Shown: positions 6,562 to 6,684 of the stretch, piece after piece
Layout: the number at the start of each line of letters is the position of its first letter
How positions within the stretch are numbered: position 1 is the stretch's first letter
Assembly: GCA_021847855.1 (NCBI GenBank)
Contig: JAJZOT010000092.1
Coordinates: forward strand, 1 to 6,684
Source: Thermoplasmata archaeon
Lineage (GTDB): Archaea; Thermoplasmatota; Thermoplasmata; Thermoplasmatales; Thermoplasmataceae
DNA: 6,684 nucleotides
Reading direction: 5' to 3'
The notes under the pieces: generated by a model
What the model was told of the DNA's origin: nothing
The model's database searches: none
The model's input: only the letters and a program-made list of their open reading frames with translations
Program-made: the position numbers and the translations under genes

Positions 6562-6598
6562 TCGCAAAAAAAAATTTACCTATTTTCACATAATTTAC

Positions 6599-6613
6599 TT
6601 ATACGGCGTATAA
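6599..6613. promoter_or_regulatory. Perfect palindrome, possible operator
   Basis: TTATACGGCGTATAA has two 7-bp arms that are exact reverse complements around one base. It lies 65 bp before the GTG of the PLP enzyme and about 26 bp upstream of the TATA box of the divergent gene at the right edge. Size, symmetry and position fit the binding site of a dimeric regulator serving one or both genes. No protein can be assigned to it. Confidence 0.4.
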
Positions 6614-6639
6614 CCATGTGTGTCTGACATCAAAACAAA

Positions 6640-6648
6640 TTATAATAA
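6640..6648 (+). promoter_or_regulatory. TATA box for a plus-strand gene at the right edge
   Basis: TTATAATAA lies 18-26 bases before an ATG at 6666, close to the spacing of the thiolase and hydratase promoters. Its 3' end overlaps a short inverted repeat, ATAAG-GTA-CTTAT (6645-6657). Confidence 0.45.
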
Positions 6649-6665
6649 GGTACTTATAATAGTTC

Positions 6666-6684
6666 ATGTTTTTGATTCTGCAGT
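6666..6684 (+). CDS. Possible first codons of a gene running off the right edge
   Basis: ATG at 6666 opens a frame read as M-F-L-I-L-Q before the window ends. Only six codons are visible, so no product can be named. The reason to propose it is the TATA box at the right distance upstream and the promoter-like divergent intergenic region. The hydrophobic start would fit a membrane or exported protein, but that is too little to rely on. Confidence 0.3.

Noticed and set aside
6566..6574. Run of nine A bases as a special element
   Set aside because: It is a short homopolymer in an AT-rich intergenic region. Read on the minus strand it is a T-run, but it lies upstream of the PLP gene and need not be a terminator of anything visible.

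Overview
The window looks like a piece of an archaeal chromosome, most likely from the Thermoplasmatales (Ferroplasma/Cuniculiplasma/Thermoplasma-like heterotrophs). This is inferred from three things. AT-rich TATA elements sit about 18-32 nt upstream of most start codons, with no convincing Shine-Dalgarno sequence, as in leaderless archaeal transcription. AGG/AGA and ATA codons are frequent. The gene mix suits a peptide- and acyl-metabolising acidophile. No sequence search was possible, so the taxonomic call is tentative.

Left part (1-1873): the C-terminal three quarters or more of a 14-helix MFS drug exporter runs in from the left edge. It is followed by a MarR-family regulator whose ATG overlaps the exporter stop codon (ATGA). 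This is a typical exporter plus local regulator operon; its promoter lies outside the window.

Middle (1940-5442): a small protein of unknown function is on the minus strand, divergent from three plus-strand genes. These are a putative esterase (alpha/beta hydrolase, complete Ser-Asp-His triad), a biosynthetic/degradative-type acetyl-CoA acetyltransferase (thiolase, Cys-His-Cys) and an enoyl-CoA hydratase with both catalytic glutamates. Each plus-strand gene seems to have its own TATA element, so they form a same-direction cluster more than a single-promoter operon. Thiolase and hydratase catalyse two of the four steps of short-chain acyl-CoA beta-oxidation (or its reverse). The dehydrogenase steps are not encoded here. 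The esterase could supply or remove acyl groups, but that link is only inferred.

Right part (5445-6684): a cysteine-synthase-family PLP enzyme on the minus strand converges on the hydratase with only 2 bp between the stop codons. Its upstream region holds a perfect 7+1+7 palindrome, a second short inverted repeat, and a TATA element correctly placed for a plus-strand gene whose first codons run off the right edge.

No RNA genes, CRISPR arrays, insertion sequences or phage genes were seen, and no stretch longer than 160 bp lacks a gene. I found no clear new biological system. The points most worth checking are the operator-like palindrome, the start and substrate of the PLP enzyme, and the unassigned 128-residue protein.
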